64,000 nt of DNA from positions 316,001 to 380,000 of the forward strand of contig NC_009366.1 in NCBI RefSeq assembly GCF_000092065.1. The letters run 5' to 3'. A model generated the notes under the pieces. That model was not told where the DNA came from. It searched no databases and was given only the letters and a program-made list of their open reading frames with translations. The stretch's first letter is position 1, and each line of letters opens with the position of its first letter. This document shows, in pieces, positions 36,093 to 45,306 of the stretch. A program made the position numbers and the translations under genes. This stretch comes from Ostreococcus lucimarinus CCE9901. Taxonomy: Eukaryota; Chlorophyta; Mamiellophyceae; Mamiellales; Bathycoccaceae.

Positions 36093-37787
36093 CTACCAGA
36101 AAGAAGTCTGCGCGTTTCGAGCGAGGTCTCGTTCGTATTCTTCGACGTGCGCAGGTATTTCGAGTTTCTCGTTGATCCCTTCCAGTCGGACGTAGTCGCG
36201 TAAATCGCACACTGTCTCGACGTACTCAACCTTGTTACACAACCTCGACTCGAGTTGAAGCATGTCCATCGTCCAGATTGCCGCCTTGAGTATCGCCGTC
36301 GCGTGCACGACAAACACCGTCTTCAGCGTGTCGCGATGCTGCGGCCCGAGCGCGACGTGCAGCTTGCGAATGAAGTCCAAGCTAGGCGGCGCGCCGTACA
36401 CACCTCCGGTGTGATGATACACAATGACGTATCCTCGCGGATTATCCGTCACCCCACGAAGTTCCTTCGCCACGTGCGCCAGGAGCCTTTGCTCTTCGCC
36501 CGACTTGATCAAGCGCTCGAGAAACGCGGCGATGACGACGACGACTCGTCGACCGATGTAATCGCGAGACTTTTCTAGATAGATCGCCTTGGCGTCGCTC
36601 ACATCGCTCACATCCATAGATTCCGCGCGCCGTAGCAAATTCGCTCGGCGGGTTTGTTCATCCTCCACGTCTCGCGTGTCTCGCGACACCGTGAGCCCGG
36701 TTTCCTCGTTCGCGCCCACGGCGAGACGATCCAACGCCCCGGCCCAATTCGCGTCTACATCACCGTCATTCTCTTCAACGCGCTGGCGTCTGGATTCGGG
36801 ATCTATGCTCATCGACATGAAAACGCTGCTCACCGCGGGCACGACGGTGGCGTCGGAATCATCCAGGCTGACCCCCATCGTCTTGTTCATCCCGCCCGTG
36901 AAATCGCTCGCCGACGACAACCGCCCCGCGATGCGCAGACGTCTTTCGTCCAAAATCATCTCTCCGTACTCGTTGTACCCGGGCTTATCCTTCAGCGCCT
37001 CCTCCGATAGCTTTCTTTCCTCGTCGTTTCTCGGGAAAAACACCGAAAGCGCCGCTCGATAATCATCCATCTCCGCCGCGTTGGCGCACACGACGACGCA
37101 GTCCAACTTACCGCTCCACTTCTCCAGAAACCTACGAATCGTCCGCACCATCACCATCGCCGCCGAATCGCTCGGATACCCCTTCTTCTCATCGCACGCC
37201 GGCGTGCACGCCACCGTCCTCGCCTTGCACTCGTCCACCGCTTTCGTCAGCGCGCTCACGTAACAGTGCACGAGCGCGTGCTCCGCCGCCGTCGCGTACT
37301 TCTCCGCGTACCTCGGCCCGACGCAGTGCGCGATCCTCCGCGCCGGCAACCGTCCTCCCGACGTCATCGCGCACTCCCCAGTCCTCGCCCGCTCGCCGTT
37401 CGTCCCGAGTTCGCGCCACACGTCGCTCCCCGCGAGCGCCGTCAGCGTCGCGCCCGGCGCGTCGCCGCTCGCCTCGCGCGCCCTCGCCCCCTCCCGTCCC
37501 GCGCACGTCACCACCTCGCAGTCCAGCAGCCACGGCGACGTCGCGTCGCGTCCATCGAACGCGCACACGCGCACGAGGGCGTTCAGATCGCGTCGCACCG
37601 CGAACGCGCGCGTCGCATCCGTCGTCGTCGCCGCAACACCATCGCCGTCGCTCGCGTCGCCGCGCGCGCCCTCGCGCGCGCGCTCGAGCGACGCCCACGT
37701 CGCGAGCTCGCGCCAGCGCGTCGTCGGCGCGCGCTTCGGCGGCGCCGCGCCGACGTCGTAGCCCGGCGCGTCGTACGCGCGCGCCAT
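36093..37787 (-). CDS. Macro domain plus CRAL-TRIO protein (GDAP2 type)
   Basis: 564 aa from the ATG at 37787 (MARAYDAPGYDVGAAPPKRAP). The N-terminal half is a macro domain (about residues 80-250: GECAMTSGGRLPARRIAHCVGPRYAEKY, ALTKAVDECKARTVACTPAC), which binds ADP-ribose-like ligands in active relatives. The C-terminal part (about 405-555) is a CRAL-TRIO/Sec14 fold (YVIVYHHTGGVYGAPPSLDFIRKLHVAL, KTVFVVHATAILKAAIWTM). The order macro then CRAL-TRIO is the GDAP2 architecture, conserved from algae to animals, biochemical role unclear. Only 109 bp separates its ATG from the divergent BMT5-like gene. A long upstream open frame is Arg/Ala-rich and antisense to that gene; omitted. Confidence 0.88.
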   Translation of the reverse strand: MARAYDAPGYDVGAAPPKRAPTTRWRELATWASLERAREGARGDASDGDGVAATTTDATRAFAVRRDLNALVRVCAFDGRDATSPWLLDCEVVTCAGREGARAREASGDAPGATLTALAGSDVWRELGTNGERARTGECAMTSGGRLPARRIAHCVGPRYAEKYATAAEHALVHCYVSALTKAVDECKARTVACTPACDEKKGYPSDSAAMVMVRTIRRFLEKWSGKLDCVVVCANAAEMDDYRAALSVFFPRNDEERKLSEEALKDKPGYNEYGEMILDERRLRIAGRLSSASDFTGGMNKTMGVSLDDSDATVVPAVSSVFMSMSIDPESRRQRVEENDGDVDANWAGALDRLAVGANEETGLTVSRDTRDVEDEQTRRANLLRRAESMDVSDVSDAKAIYLEKSRDYIGRRVVVVIAAFLERLIKSGEEQRLLAHVAKELRGVTDNPRGYVIVYHHTGGVYGAPPSLDFIRKLHVALGPQHRDTLKTVFVVHATAILKAAIWTMDMLQLESRLCNKVEYVETVCDLRDYVRLEGINEKLEIPAHVEEYERDLARNAQTSFW

Positions 37788-37896
37788 TCGCGCGCGCCGC
37801 GCTCTGCGACGAATCCGCGCCGACGCCGCGCCGCGCCGCCGGACGCCGCGCCGCGCCGACGCGACGCGCGGTCGGGCGCGCGCCGAACGGCGCGCG

Positions 37897-38736
37897 ATGG
37901 CGAAGAAGGGGCGCGAGGCGCGCATCACGCGCGCGATCGCGAAGATTCGCGGCGAGCCGCTGTCGCTCGCGCTGCGAAAGCGCGCGGCGACGCGACCGAG
38001 CGCGAGCGACGGCGCGAGCGCGTCGAAGCGATCGGCGTGGAGAAAGCGCAAGGATAAGGCGAAGACGCGGGCGGAGGCGCGAGGGACGGCGACGGCGCCG
38101 CAGGGGTATCACGGAGGGATGAAGATTTTGTGCGTGGGCGACGGGAACATGAGCTTCGCGCTGGCGCTGGCGACGCTGTTCGGAAACGACGCGCCGGGGC
38201 TGGTGGTGACGACGGACGCGAGCGAAAGAGGGGCGAAAAAAATGTATGGAACGATGGAGGACACGGTGGAGGCGCTGGAGGCGAGCGGGGCGTCGGTGGT
38301 GTACGGGATGGAGTGCGAGACGCTGGGGACGAAGAGCGGGAGCGCGACGCTGCGAGGACGCGCGGGAGGGTCGAATTTCGATCGCGTGGTGTTTAATTTT
38401 CCCGACGCGGGGGTGGGGAAGGTTGGGATGCTGAGCGTTAGGGCGCAGCGGGAGCTGATCGCGAGTTTCTTTGAGAACGCGCCAAAGTTGTTGAAGTCGA
38501 ACGGGGAACTGCGATTGACGATGCAAACGGGGGCGCCGTACGATAAGTGGAACGTCGAGGGTCTGGCGCTCAAGGCGCGTTTAGTGTTTAAAACGAGCGT
38601 GGAATTTCTTGCGAGCGAGTTTCCCGGGTACGAATACTGCGACACCCCCGCCGAGGACGCCGAGGACGTCGAGCCGAGCGCCGACGACTTGGGCCGGTGC
38701 GTGACGTACGTCTTCGCGGCCAACGTCGAGCAGTAG
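37897..38736 (+). CDS. BMT5: BMT5-like (DUF2431) rRNA methyltransferase
   Basis: 279 aa. The N-terminal 70 residues are basic, as expected for a nucleolar protein. The SAM-binding motif KILCVGDGNMSFALALATLFG sits at about residues 75-95, followed by VVTTDASERGA and the DUF2431 signature VVFNFPDAGVGKVG. Further family blocks are LLKSNGELRLTMQTGAPYDKWNVEGLA and the C-terminal GYEYCDT. Yeast Bmt5 makes m3U2634 in 25S rRNA; the same site is inferred here. Divergent from the GDAP2-type gene with 109 bp between start codons. Confidence 0.87.
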   Translation: MAKKGREARITRAIAKIRGEPLSLALRKRAATRPSASDGASASKRSAWRKRKDKAKTRAEARGTATAPQGYHGGMKILCVGDGNMSFALALATLFGNDAPGLVVTTDASERGAKKMYGTMEDTVEALEASGASVVYGMECETLGTKSGSATLRGRAGGSNFDRVVFNFPDAGVGKVGMLSVRAQRELIASFFENAPKLLKSNGELRLTMQTGAPYDKWNVEGLALKARLVFKTSVEFLASEFPGYEYCDTPAEDAEDVEPSADDLGRCVTYVFAANVEQ

Positions 38737-38916
38737 TTTTGGAAAGGCCGCCCGCGCGCGCGCGGCGAGCGGACGCGTGGCGATGTTCGAGATAGAATTG
38801 TGCAATAGGAGAAGCTAGACAGTTTTGGAGATTTGTTGTGGTAAAATGGTTATAAAACTGTCGCGCGGCGCGAGTCGATCCGATATTTTGTACAGCCGAA
38901 GCTCTCGTCGAGACGA

Positions 38917-39741
38917 TTATTCGTCAAAGTCCGGGTCACCGACGACGTAACCGGCGTATTGCAACATCGGCACGACGAAAGAGATGACGAGCAAGCCGAT
39001 GACGACGTTCGCGAACACGTCACGCTTCTCGCTCGTCTCGCTCTTCGTCTTGAAGTTGCTTCCCTTTTGCGCCTCAAACTTTGCCGGAGGGCCGGGATCG
39101 TCCTTGCCCTCGAGCACCGCCGCGATGCGCTTCACCGACGACGTCAACGCTTCGTTATACTTTTCTTGCTCGAGATTAATACCGTAGTTGCTCGTCAAAA
39201 CGCTGTCAATCAAAGGATCGCCAACCTGTTTCAAAAATTTTGGCCCCCCCACCAACGCGCCGTCCTTCGTCGACTTCACCAGCAACAAGTTACCCTTATC
39301 GTTCCCCTCCTCCACCGTCGGGTACCACGTCTCCAAAACCTTATCCCCAAACGCGAACGGATCGGTCTCAAACACCAATTTTCTCACCGTGATCACGTTC
39401 ACGTGAAATCCCGTCGCGTCCTCCAGCTCCTTCAGCGTCTTGTTCACCGCCGTCGCCGTCGACCTCGACATCAATCCCGCGTCGTCCACGATGTACCCCG
39501 CCGTCGGCGCCGGCGTCGCGAGAATTTCAATCTCCCCCGCCTTCGCGTCGCTCGTCACCGCGCCGAGGCTCAGCGTCGTCGCGAGCGTCGTCGCGATCGC
39601 GAAATTTTTAACCTTCGCCGCGATCGTTTCGTCGTCCCCTCGCGTCGCGCGCGCCGCCGCCGCGCTTCGGCGCGTCGTCGTCGTCTTCCGCGTCACCGTC
39701 GCCGTCGCCGTCGTCGTCGTCGTCGCGCGCGCGCCCATCAT
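38917..39741 (-). CDS. PSB32: TPM-domain thylakoid protein TLP18.3/Psb32
   Basis: Photosystem II repair factor of the thylakoid. From the ATG at 39741 (MMGARATTTTT) it encodes 274 aa; another ATG at 39792 would add 17 residues. A Thr/Arg-rich transit region is followed by a hydrophobic lumen signal (FAIATTLATTLSLGAVTSDAKAGE, AKA cleavage). The TPM domain then reads YIVDDAGLMSRSTATAVNKTLKELEDATGFHVNVITVRKL, LLLVKSTKDGALVGGPKFLKQVGDPLI. A C-terminal membrane helix (VFANVVIGLLVISFVVPMLQYAGYV) anchors it. Land-plant TLP18.3 has the same plan. Its 5' end faces TGD1 across about 190 bp. Confidence 0.88.
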   Translation of the reverse strand: MMGARATTTTTATATVTRKTTTTRRSAAAARATRGDDETIAAKVKNFAIATTLATTLSLGAVTSDAKAGEIEILATPAPTAGYIVDDAGLMSRSTATAVNKTLKELEDATGFHVNVITVRKLVFETDPFAFGDKVLETWYPTVEEGNDKGNLLLVKSTKDGALVGGPKFLKQVGDPLIDSVLTSNYGINLEQEKYNEALTSSVKRIAAVLEGKDDPGPPAKFEAQKGSNFKTKSETSEKRDVFANVVIGLLVISFVVPMLQYAGYVVGDPDFDE

Positions 39742-39930
39742 CGTTCGCCGCGCGTCGTCGTCTGCCGACGCGCGGCGCCTTATCGGCCTCATCGTCGAAG
39801 ATACGCCCTTCGACGCGTTCGCACATCGCGTTCGCGATGTCTACAAAGCGACGCGCATCGCGTTCGAACGCGATTCGACGCAGATAAATGCGCGTCGTTA
39901 GGGTTCGGCGTCCACACACTGCGACGCGCG

Positions 39931-40986
39931 ATGCGCGCGCGCGCGCGCGCGTCGCCGCGATCGCTCGCGCTGCGACGCGTCGACGCGACGCGGACGCGCG
40001 CGTGGACGCGATGCGCGCGCGAGCAGACGCGACGGGCGCGGCGGGGGACGACGACGGCGATGACGACGGATGCGTCGAAACTCGAGCGCGCGCGCTCGGA
40101 CGGCGCGAGGCGAGGCGCGGCGACGCGGGCGGCGGCGCCGAGGCGCGCGGACGTCGCGGGGACGGCGGACTCGGCGGTGGCGCGGTTGGAGGGCGCGGCG
40201 CGGGCGTGGGCGACGCGGACGCTCGGCGCGTGGACGCCGCCGAAATTTTTATGGCGGAGCGCGGCGACGGGACTGTTGTTCGGAAGCGTGCTGTATCGGT
40301 GCGCGCGACAGCCGCGACGGGTGAATTGGGAGCAGACGTTGCAGCAGATCGCGCGCGTGGGGCCGCAAACGCTCGGGGTGTCGCTGTTGACGAGCTCGTT
40401 CGTGGGGATGGTGTTTACGATTCAGTTTTGTAAGGAGTTCGCGAAGGTTGGGCTGAAGAACGCGATCGGGGGGTTGCTGGGCCTGGCGTTCGCGCGGGAG
40501 TTGACGCCGGTGATCTGCGCGATCGTGCTCACGGGAAGAATCGGGAGCTCGATCGCGGCGGAGTTGGGGACGATGCAGGTGACGGAGCAAGTGGACCAGC
40601 TCACGGTGCTCGGGACGGATCCCGTGGATTATCTCGTCATCCCGCGCGTCATCGCGTGCGCGGTGTCGCTGCCGATATTGAGCATAATATCTTTCGCGCA
40701 GGCGCTCGGAGCGAGCATTTTACTCGCGGATTTGCGTTACGGAGTGTCGCCGAACGTCATCATCGACAGCGCGGCCAAGTATTTGGAACCGAGCGACATC
40801 GGCATCATGACCGCGAAATCCATCGCCTTCGGCGCCGTCATCGCGGTGATTTCCTGCGGCTGGGGTACCACCACCACGGGCGGCGCCAAGGGCGTGGGCG
40901 AGAGCACCACCGCGAGCGTCGTCATCAGTCTCACCGCCATCTTCGTCGTCGACTTCGTCCTCTCCCTCGTCTTCTTTCAAAAATAG
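39931..40986 (+). CDS. TGD1: MlaE-type permease TGD1, plastid lipid importer
   Basis: Inner-envelope permease of the TGD1/2/3 ABC lipid importer (ER-to-plastid phosphatidate route). The chosen ATG at 39931 gives 351 aa with an Arg-rich transit region of about 95 residues; the frame is open far upstream only as antisense to PSB32. The permease has the MlaE signature: SLLTSSFVGMVFTIQFCKEF, AFARELTPVICAIVLTGRIGSSIAAELGTMQVTEQVDQL, VLGTDPVDYLVIPRV, and helices ending GAVIAVISCGWGTTTTGGAKGVGESTT. Length equals Arabidopsis TGD1 (350). Partners TGD2/TGD3 are not in the window. Confidence 0.95.
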   Translation: MRARARASPRSLALRRVDATRTRAWTRCAREQTRRARRGTTTAMTTDASKLERARSDGARRGAATRAAAPRRADVAGTADSAVARLEGAARAWATRTLGAWTPPKFLWRSAATGLLFGSVLYRCARQPRRVNWEQTLQQIARVGPQTLGVSLLTSSFVGMVFTIQFCKEFAKVGLKNAIGGLLGLAFARELTPVICAIVLTGRIGSSIAAELGTMQVTEQVDQLTVLGTDPVDYLVIPRVIACAVSLPILSIISFAQALGASILLADLRYGVSPNVIIDSAAKYLEPSDIGIMTAKSIAFGAVIAVISCGWGTTTTGGAKGVGESTTASVVISLTAIFVVDFVLSLVFFQK

Positions 40987-41143
40987 TCCGGCGTCTCGGC
41001 GTCATCGATCGAGCCAGTCACCGCCGCGCGCCCGGCATCGCTTGTATTTCATTTAATTTTTCATCGCCGTCTCGCCGTCGCGAACCGCGCGTCGCCGTCG
41101 TCTCGCCGTCTCGCCGTCTCGTCCCGCACACGCCGCCGCGACG

Positions 41144-42196
41144 ATGTCCTCGTCGCCGCCTTGTCGCCATTTCCTCCGCGGGGCGTGTCGCTACGGCGAC
41201 GCGTGTAAATTCGCCCACGCCGCGCGCGACGCCGACGCCGCGCGCGCGCCTCGCTCGAGGTCGCGCAAAACGCGCCGAAAAGACTCGCGGCAAAAAGTGA
41301 AACGGTTTCGCGAGTGGCTCGCGCGCGAGTTCGCCGACGCGCTCGACGGCGGCGTCGTCCTGGACGTCGCCGGCGGCAAGGGCGTCCTGGCGTTCGATCT
41401 CATGAACTCGACGAACGCGGCGGAGGTGTGGGTGATCGATCCGCGCGCGATGCGCCTGGGAAGGCTCAGGCGCAGGTTCGCGCTGGGATTTCATCTGCGC
41501 GAACGCGAACGCGACGCCGCGACGATACGCGTGCGAGAACCGAAGCACTTGCGAGTGTATTGGTCGCGGGAGGTGTACGCGCGAGAGGACGCGGCGTGGG
41601 AAGCGAGAGTGCGAGCGTCGAACGTCGCGGCGCGAGCGAGCAGGTGGTGCGTGTCGGGACTCGTCGCGGACGATAGGAGAGACGCTCGATACGAAGACGC
41701 GGGGGCGACGGTGCGCGTCGTCGACGGCGCGGTCGATATCGCGCCGTCGACGGATCGTCGAAGCGATGAGGACGACGCCGACGACGACGCCGGCGACGCC
41801 GGCGACGACGCCGACGGTGAAATCGAGTTGGACCAGGACGCCGTCGTCTCCGCGCTCGACGACGTCCTCCGTCGAGTCTCCATCGTCGTCGCCATGCATC
41901 CCGACCAAGCCACGGACGCGGCGGTCGATTTCGCCCTCGAGCGCAATCTTCCCTTCGCCGTCGTTCCGTGTTGCGTGTACGCGAAAGAGTTCGGCAAACG
42001 CCGGCTCGCCGACGGCTCCCGCGTCACCACGCACGCGCACTTGGTCGACCATCTCGTGCAGAAAGCCGGTCTGACCGACGTGCGCGTCGCCGAGCTTCCC
42101 TTTCCCGGGAAAAACGTGGTCGTCTACGGCACGGGTCGACGCGCGTCGACGTGCGTCGCCGTCCAGACGCCGCAGCGCGGAGGCGTAGGAGAATAG
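41144..42196 (+). CDS. CCCH zinc-finger plus SAM methyltransferase-like protein
   Basis: 350 aa. Residues 7-25 form a perfect C-x7-C-x5-C-x3-H finger (CRHFLRGACRYGDACKFAH), typical of RNA binding. The remainder is Rossmann methyltransferase-like: DGGVVLDVAGGKGVLAFDLMN (motif I), WVIDPRAM (motif II), and late in the protein SIVVAMHPDQATDAAVDFALERNLPFAVVPCCVY followed by THAHLVDHLVQKAGL. The PCCV block recurs in poorly characterised eukaryotic methyltransferase-like proteins. An Asp-rich loop (about 210-240) interrupts the domain. RNA methylation is a guess from the finger. The stop codon lies inside an 8-bp tandem repeat. Confidence 0.75.
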   Translation: MSSSPPCRHFLRGACRYGDACKFAHAARDADAARAPRSRSRKTRRKDSRQKVKRFREWLAREFADALDGGVVLDVAGGKGVLAFDLMNSTNAAEVWVIDPRAMRLGRLRRRFALGFHLRERERDAATIRVREPKHLRVYWSREVYAREDAAWEARVRASNVAARASRWCVSGLVADDRRDARYEDAGATVRVVDGAVDIAPSTDRRSDEDDADDDAGDAGDDADGEIELDQDAVVSALDDVLRRVSIVVAMHPDQATDAAVDFALERNLPFAVVPCCVYAKEFGKRRLADGSRVTTHAHLVDHLVQKAGLTDVRVAELPFPGKNVVVYGTGRRASTCVAVQTPQRGGVGE

Positions 42197-42230
42197 GAGA
42201 ATAGGAGAATAGGAGAATAGGAGAATAGGA
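42186..42230 (+). repeat. GGAGAATA tandem repeat (about 5 copies) overlapping a stop codon
   Basis: Five near-perfect 8-bp units. The first unit contains GGA GAA TAG, the end of the CCCH methyltransferase ORF. The array then runs towards the next gene's ATG 39 bp away. Confidence 0.93.
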
Positions 42231-42268
42231 ACAGACACTCGCGTCGACCGCACTCTCTCGCGCGCACC

Positions 42269-42832
42269 ATGCGCGCGCGTTCGCTCCCGAGCGCGCGCGC
42301 GACGCGCGTCGCGTCTCGCGCGACCACATCGCGCGCGCCGCCGTCTCTCTCTCTCTCGCGCGCGCCGCGCGCGCGCTCGGGACGCTTTCGACGTCATCCA
42401 CCGTCCCGACCGCCGCGCGCGCTCCCCGACGCCGACGTCGCCCCGGTCGAGGCGTGGCAGCTGTGGTTCGGATTCATCGCCGGCGTCAGCCCGTTCGCGA
42501 TCGCGGCGTACGAATTCGGGAAGCGCGTGCTCATCCAGCGCCGGTGCGCGCTCTGCGCGGGCTCGGGCCTCGTCGAAGTCGAGCGCTCGCGAGGCGCGCG
42601 GTTGGTCAAATGCACCGCGTGCGGCGGATTCCTGCCGTGGCAGTCGTGGGAGAGGTTTCTGAGCAGCGAAGCGGGGAACGGGGGCGTGGTGCGCGCGCCG
42701 AAGGGGCAGACGTCGGCGTTTTATAGCGTGGAAAAGGCGACGGCGGCGAGCCGGGAGATGGCGGCGCGACGCGCGCGAGACGGCGAGGCGTCGAGCGATC
42801 GCGACGGCGACGACGACGCGGGATTAGGGTAG
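42269..42832 (+). CDS. Plastid-targeted membrane protein with paired CxxC zinc ribbon
   Basis: 187 aa. The first about 55 residues are Arg/Ser/Pro/Ala-rich, a likely plastid transit peptide. A hydrophobic segment follows (AWQLWFGFIAGVSPFAIAAYEFG, about 62-84). Then comes a two-part Cys motif, CALCAGSGLVEVERSRGARLVKCTACGGFLPW, resembling half of a DnaJ zinc-finger domain, and a charged tail. Such proteins occur in plant plastids, often without known function. I cannot name it. Between the methyltransferase (72 bp) and RlmN (129 bp), all on the plus strand. Confidence 0.72.
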   Translation: MRARSLPSARATRVASRATTSRAPPSLSLSRAPRARSGRFRRHPPSRPPRALPDADVAPVEAWQLWFGFIAGVSPFAIAAYEFGKRVLIQRRCALCAGSGLVEVERSRGARLVKCTACGGFLPWQSWERFLSSEAGNGGVVRAPKGQTSAFYSVEKATAASREMAARRARDGEASSDRDGDDDAGLG

Positions 42833-42961
42833 AAATAATGTATGCGACGCACGCGCTCGAACGTCGGACGTTTCGCGGCGTCTGCGCCGTTGAATCGTCG
42901 CCGCCGCGAACCGTCGTCGTCGTCGCCGCGCCGCGCGCTCGACGCCGCACTCGCCGACGCC

Positions 42962-44284
42962 ATGCTTCGCGCCGCGCTCTCGAGCGCTCGCGCCTGCGCG
43001 TCGTCGCGCAGAGCGCGCGTTCGCGCGCGCGTTCGTCGCGCGCGCGCGCGCGTTCTCACCGTCGCGGCGTCGCCCGAAGCGCCGCCGCCGGTTCCAGACG
43101 TCCGCGCCTTCGACGCCGCGCCGCTCGACGTCGACGCCCTGGACGCGTTCCCTCGCCTCTCGAGCGGCAAGTACGCGCTCAAGGGCATGCGACGCGCCGA
43201 ACTCGCGGATTGGCTCGCGCACGTCGGGGAGAAACGGTCGAGGGCGGACTCGGTGTTCAGAGCCATGTATCGCGAGCTCGGCGGCGACGCCGACGCGAGC
43301 GAGGCGTTCGGCGATAAATTTAAAGCGCGTCTGGAGGTTTTGGGAAGCTTCGACGGCGATTTGGAGCTGAGCGATACGAGATTAGCGACGGATGGCACGC
43401 GGAAGGTGACGTATAACCTGCGAGGGAGCGGGGGCGGGACGGTGGAGAGCGTGTTGATTCCGGCGCTGACGGAGCGAGGTCGAACGACGGTGTGCGTGAG
43501 TTCGCAGCTCGGGTGCGCGATGAATTGCCAGTTTTGTTACACGGCGAAAATGGGGTTGAGGAAAAATCTCAGCGCGGCGCAGATCGTGGAGCAGGTCGTG
43601 CAGGCGAGACGGATGGTGGGCGCGAGCGAGGTGTCGAACGTAGTCTTTATGGGCATGGGGGAGCCGCTGCACAACGTCGATGAGGTGTTAAAGGCGGTAT
43701 CAATCTTGTTGGATCCCAAAGGATTGGGGTTTTCGCGTAACAAAGTCACCGTGAGCACGTCTGGGCTGGTTCCACAGATGGAGCGATTTTTACGCGAGAG
43801 TGAGGCGTCGTTGGCCGTGTCGCTCAACGCCACGACGGATTACATTCGCAACTGGATCATGCCCATCAATCGCAAATACAACCTCGAAATGCTTCTTGGA
43901 TTGCTCCGTCGCGAGTTTCCGCGCCAATCTCTCGGTAGGCACCAAAGACAGGTATTTTTCGAGTACATCATGCTCGAAGGCGTGAACGACAGCGACGAGG
44001 ACGCGGATCGATTGGTCGAAATCGCTCGCGACATTCCGTGCAAAATCAATCTCATTTATTTCAACACGCACGACGGTTCGGAGTTCAAGTGCAGCGATCA
44101 AGAGCGAATCAACGCTTTTCGCCAGCGCGTCAGCGATGCGGGCGTGACGTGCACGATTCGACAGTCTCGAGGGGACGAAGAGATGTCGGCGTGCGGACAG
44201 CTCGGCAAGCCGGACGACGAGGCAAACTGGAAACCTCCGCCGCCTCGCATGCGAGACCCGCGCACGCGCGCGCAGCGCTTGTGA
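42962..44284 (+). CDS. RLMN: RlmN-type radical SAM rRNA/tRNA adenine-C2 methyltransferase
   Basis: Bacterial-type enzyme making m2A in 23S rRNA and tRNA, here presumably plastid or mitochondrial. The ATG at 42962 gives 440 aa with an Arg/Ala-rich leader. The radical SAM cluster motif CAMNCQFC (C185, C189, C192) is preceded by TVCVSSQLG, which holds the Cys equivalent to E. coli C118. The methyl-carrying Cys (E. coli C355) is in EEMSACGQL near the C-terminus. Other blocks are FMGMGEPLHNVDEV, VTVSTSGLVP, SLNATTDYIR and YFNTHDGSEF. All catalytic residues are present. Confidence 0.95.
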   Translation: MLRAALSSARACASSRRARVRARVRRARARVLTVAASPEAPPPVPDVRAFDAAPLDVDALDAFPRLSSGKYALKGMRRAELADWLAHVGEKRSRADSVFRAMYRELGGDADASEAFGDKFKARLEVLGSFDGDLELSDTRLATDGTRKVTYNLRGSGGGTVESVLIPALTERGRTTVCVSSQLGCAMNCQFCYTAKMGLRKNLSAAQIVEQVVQARRMVGASEVSNVVFMGMGEPLHNVDEVLKAVSILLDPKGLGFSRNKVTVSTSGLVPQMERFLRESEASLAVSLNATTDYIRNWIMPINRKYNLEMLLGLLRREFPRQSLGRHQRQVFFEYIMLEGVNDSDEDADRLVEIARDIPCKINLIYFNTHDGSEFKCSDQERINAFRQRVSDAGVTCTIRQSRGDEEMSACGQLGKPDDEANWKPPPPRMRDPRTRAQRL

Positions 44285-44359
44285 TCACGATGTTAACGCC
44301 GCATACATGCTTATACGATATAGTTACAAGGTTTGTACCGTACTTATTTTTATGTAATT

Positions 44360-45148
44360 TTACTCCTTCCCGAACAATCCGCCTTGCTCAAACTCTCTCT
44401 GACTCGCGTTGCGAAGCAGACGCGCTGCCTCCACCTGGTCGTTCGCTTCCGCGAGCTCCAGCGCGGTGCCGCTCGCCGAGCGAAGAATGTTACTCTCCGA
44501 CGCGCTGTGTCGAATGTTCGCACCGCTCTCGAGAAGCGCGCTCAGGGAAGAACTCGACCCGTTCGCCGCCGCCACGTGCAGCGCCGAGTACCCGCCTCGC
44601 ATCTCCCCGTTCACCGCCGCCCCGAGTCGAACCAGCAGCTTCACCATCGCCCCGTGTCCACTGTGCGACGCCACGTGCAGCGCCGTGCATCCGTGCGCGT
44701 TCTTCGCCTCCAAATTCGTCCCCTTCCACTCCCCCAAAACCTCCGCCGCGTCCAGCGCGTTCGCGCGCGCCGCCTCGTGCAGCGCCGTGTCCCCCTGTTC
44801 GTCCTTCCCGTTCGCGTCCGCCCCTCGCTCGAGCAATAATCGACACACTTCCGCGTGTCCCCACTGCGCCGCCGTCATGAGCGCCGTCGCGCCTCGCTCG
44901 TCTCGTTCGTCCACCGCCGCGCCCGCGACGAGGAGCGCCCTCGCCGTGCTCGCCTCCCCGTCCTCGCACGCCGCGTGCAGCGGCGTGTGCAGGTCGTGCT
45001 TCGGTCCGCGTCGCGAGAAATCATCCAGCTCGCGTCGCAGCGCGCTCGCCGCGCGCGCCGCGCGCTCGCGCTCGCCGCGCATCGCCGCCGCGTGCCGACG
45101 CAGCGCCGCCTCGCTCAATCTCGGACTCGGCGGCCGCTCGTCGCGCAT
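44360..45148 (-). CDS. Ankyrin-repeat protein
   Basis: 262 aa. After a charged helical N-terminus (about 50 residues) come five ankyrin repeats: DLHTPLHAACEDGEASTARALLVAGAAVD, GATALMTAAQWGHAEVCRLLLERGADAN, GDTALHEAARANALDAAEVL, GCTALHVASHSGHGAMVKLLVRLGAAVN, YSALHVAAANGSSSSLSALLESGANI, plus a partial sixth. No other domain. Protein-binding scaffold by family; partners unknown. Convergent with RlmN (75 bp between stops) and divergent from XPG (158 bp). Confidence 0.88.
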   Translation of the reverse strand: MRDERPPSPRLSEAALRRHAAAMRGERERAARAASALRRELDDFSRRGPKHDLHTPLHAACEDGEASTARALLVAGAAVDERDERGATALMTAAQWGHAEVCRLLLERGADANGKDEQGDTALHEAARANALDAAEVLGEWKGTNLEAKNAHGCTALHVASHSGHGAMVKLLVRLGAAVNGEMRGGYSALHVAAANGSSSSLSALLESGANIRHSASESNILRSASGTALELAEANDQVEAARLLRNASQREFEQGGLFGKE

Positions 45149-45306
45149 CGCGCGCCCGCGTCGACGCCGACGGCGCGTCGTCTCCGCGCGCGTCGACGCC
45201 GCGCGCTGAAACGCGTCGCGATGGCGTCGCGGTGTCGCGATTTCGATCCGCGGTCGCCATTCGTCGCCATTCGTCGACGATGCGCGCGTCGCGATAGCGC
45301 CGCGCC

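Noticed and set aside
38959-39930. 324-codon N-terminal extension of TGD1
   Set aside because: It is antisense to PSB32 over its whole length and His/Arg-rich; the ATG at 39931 gives the normal TGD1 length.
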